The notes beneath the pieces are model-generated. The model did not search any database and was not told the origin of the DNA. It saw only the letters and a program-made list of their open reading frames with translations. Both the position numbers and the translations under genes were made by a program. A stretch of DNA of 57,249 nucleotides, taken from NCBI GenBank assembly GCA_020850715.1, contig JADZED010000063.1, positions 1-57,249 of the forward strand. Direction: 5' to 3'. Below are positions 56,017-57,249 of this stretch, in pieces. Numbering within the stretch: the first letter of the stretch is position 1; each line of letters opens with the position of its first letter. This stretch comes from Acidobacteriota bacterium. GTDB taxonomy: Bacteria; Acidobacteriota; Vicinamibacteria; Vicinamibacterales; CAVVIG01.

Positions 56017-57120
56017 GTGAAGGCGCAGGGATGGTCCGTCGAGACGATACCTCGGCTCGCTCTCATTGCGCTTGCGGCTGCCGCCGCGCTGGTCCCGCTC
56101 CCGGCGGCGGAGGTCGAACAGCTCTATTCGTCGCATCTCTACCTGGACCTCCAGCCCTGGATGACGACCCTCTCGAACCAGGTGCCGGTCGCCTGCCTGG
56201 ATCTGCTCACCGTGGCGCTGTCGTTCGTCTGGCTCACATTCGCCTTCCGCGACGTGGCCCGGCGACGCTCCTGGCCGGGTGCCCTCGGGCGCGTGGCGCT
56301 CCGCTCGGCGACCTGGACGGCCGCCCTGTATCTGGCCTTCCTCGCCGCCTGGGGGCTGAACTATCGCCGCGTGCCGCTGATCGAGAAGCTTGCGTTCGAC
56401 GATGCCCGCGTGTCGGCCGGCGCGGCGCGCGATCTCGGGATGATCGCCGTCGGCGAGGTCAACGCGCTCCACGCGGGGGCGCACGCCGAGCTCGGGGCCG
56501 GCGGCACCGCGGCCGGGACGATCGATCCGAGGCTTGCGGCCGGTTTTGCGCGCGCCCAGCAGGAGCTCGGCGCCGGCCGGCTCGTGCAGCCGGCGCGTCC
56601 CAAGCGCACGATGTTCGATCCCTACCTGCAGCGCGCCGGCGTGAGCGGGATGACCGATCCCTTCTTCCTCGAGACGCTGGTGGCCGGCGATCTGCTGCCG
56701 ATCGAGCGGCCGTTCGTCGTCGCTCATGAGTGGAGCCATCTGGCGGGCATTGCCGACGAGGGCGAGGCGAACTTCGTCGGCTGGCTCACGTGTCTCCGCG
56801 GTTCGCCGGCGGATCGGTACAGCGGGTGGTTGTTCCTGACCGGCGAGCTCGCGCGCGCGGTGCGCCAGGACGACCGCCAGACGATCCTGTCGGCATTGGC
56901 GCCTGGTCCGCGCGAGGATCTGCGCGCCATCGCCCGCCGCATGCAGCAGCACGTCGATCCCAGGATCTCGGCGGCGGGCTGGCGCGCGTACAACCAGTAC
57001 CTCAGGGCCAATCGCGTGGAGCGCGGGACGGCGAGCTACGCCGAGGTCGTGAAGCTCGCGCTCGGCGTCTCGTTCGACGCCGACTGGGCGCCGGTGTTGA
57101 GAGAGAGACGCGGGAACTAG
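56017..57120 (+). CDS. DUF3810-type membrane zinc metallopeptidase
   Basis: A 367-residue protein. It has three hydrophobic segments at the N-terminus (LALIALAAAAALVPLPAA, VACLDLLTVALSFVWLTFAF and ATWTAALYLAFLAAWGL), a long soluble region, and the zinc motif VVAHEWSHLAGIADEGEANF, in which HEWSH fits HExxH and the downstream E-A-N-F supplies the third ligand region. These features match DUF3810 membrane proteins. The substrate is not known. The GTG start at 56017 precedes MKAQGWSVETIP-type sequence; no ATG is nearby. Confidence 0.8.
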   Translation: MKAQGWSVETIPRLALIALAAAAALVPLPAAEVEQLYSSHLYLDLQPWMTTLSNQVPVACLDLLTVALSFVWLTFAFRDVARRRSWPGALGRVALRSATWTAALYLAFLAAWGLNYRRVPLIEKLAFDDARVSAGAARDLGMIAVGEVNALHAGAHAELGAGGTAAGTIDPRLAAGFARAQQELGAGRLVQPARPKRTMFDPYLQRAGVSGMTDPFFLETLVAGDLLPIERPFVVAHEWSHLAGIADEGEANFVGWLTCLRGSPADRYSGWLFLTGELARAVRQDDRQTILSALAPGPREDLRAIARRMQQHVDPRISAAGWRAYNQYLRANRVERGTASYAEVVKLALGVSFDADWAPVLRERRGN

Positions 57121-57249
57121 GGATGGCGGCGGCTGTCGATCTGGCGGACTTTCAGGAACAGCGCGACCACGAGCAGCAGAATCGCTCCGAGCGAGATCGC
57201 CAGGCCGCGCCGGCGGAACACCAGCTCTGAAGCGCCCCGCTCGCCGGCC
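57117..57249 (-). CDS. C-terminal fragment of an unidentified membrane protein
   Basis: The minus strand reads to a TAG at 57117-57119, which overlaps the stop codon of the converging DUF3810 gene. The 43 visible residues include one hydrophobic helix (LAISLGAILLLVVALFL) between basic flanks (FRRRG before, KVRQIDSRRHP after), as in a protein with a C-terminal membrane anchor. The start lies beyond the window, and I do not recognise the family. Confidence 0.55.
   Translation of the reverse strand, partial: AGERGASELVFRRRGLAISLGAILLLVVALFLKVRQIDSRRHP

Overview
The window is GC-rich (well over 60%), densely packed bacterial chromosome with no mobile elements, rRNA or CRISPR. The tig-clpP-clpX-lon housekeeping block, the ECF sigma/anti-sigma pair, frequent GTG/TTG starts and the large secreted HYR/NHL-repeat protein fit a soil-type Acidobacteriota (perhaps Vicinamibacteria). 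That placement is an inference from style and gene content, not from a marker gene.

Layout. (1) 1-7266, minus strand: tRNA-Leu, trigger factor, ClpP, ClpX, Lon, the GTPase EngB and the start of Rho. (2) 7547-9216: an anti-sigma factor and an ECF sigma factor diverge from a small membrane protein; two matched ECF-type promoters lie in the shared control region. (3) 9392-38356, plus strand: a sigma70-type promoter, a degenerate NtrC-like regulator, then a nearly gapless exopolysaccharide/O-antigen locus. It holds a Wza-like export protein, Wzm/Wzt ABC exporter, ten glycosyltransferases, six SAM methyltransferases, a deacetylase-like protein, a three-gene set for a diacetamido-uronic-acid type sugar, a Wzy-like polymerase, a carbamoyltransferase and the initiating sugar-phosphate transferase. 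(4) 38367-44834, plus strand: a lasso-peptide type RiPP cluster. Its order is a geranylgeranyl-reductase-like flavoprotein, transglutaminase-like B2 protease, PqqD-like B1 recognition protein, asparagine-synthetase-like cyclase, three tandem precursor peptides not all visible as long ORFs, a PRMT-like methyltransferase with a PqqD-like tail, and an HPr-kinase-like protein. (5) 45063-50288, minus: a 1741-residue secreted NHL/HYR protein, followed on plus by a nucleotidyltransferase-fold protein of the type seen with lasso kinases. (6) 51596-55773, minus: O-antigen ligase/polymerase, Wzc-like tyrosine kinase and a small secreted carboxypeptidase-regulatory-like protein. (7) 56017-57249: a DUF3810-type membrane metallopeptidase and the last residues of an unidentified membrane protein.

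How the genes work together. Regions 3 and 6 make, modify and export a complex surface polysaccharide. Region 4 looks like a complete lasso-peptide maturation line in which the three precursors share an almost invariant ring segment and a Cys-Leu C-terminus. The unusual part is the tailoring set: a PRMT-like enzyme that seems to carry its own leader-binding domain, a kinase, a nucleotidyltransferase and a coupled flavoprotein, with no obvious dedicated exporter. This is the best candidate for an undescribed system in the window.
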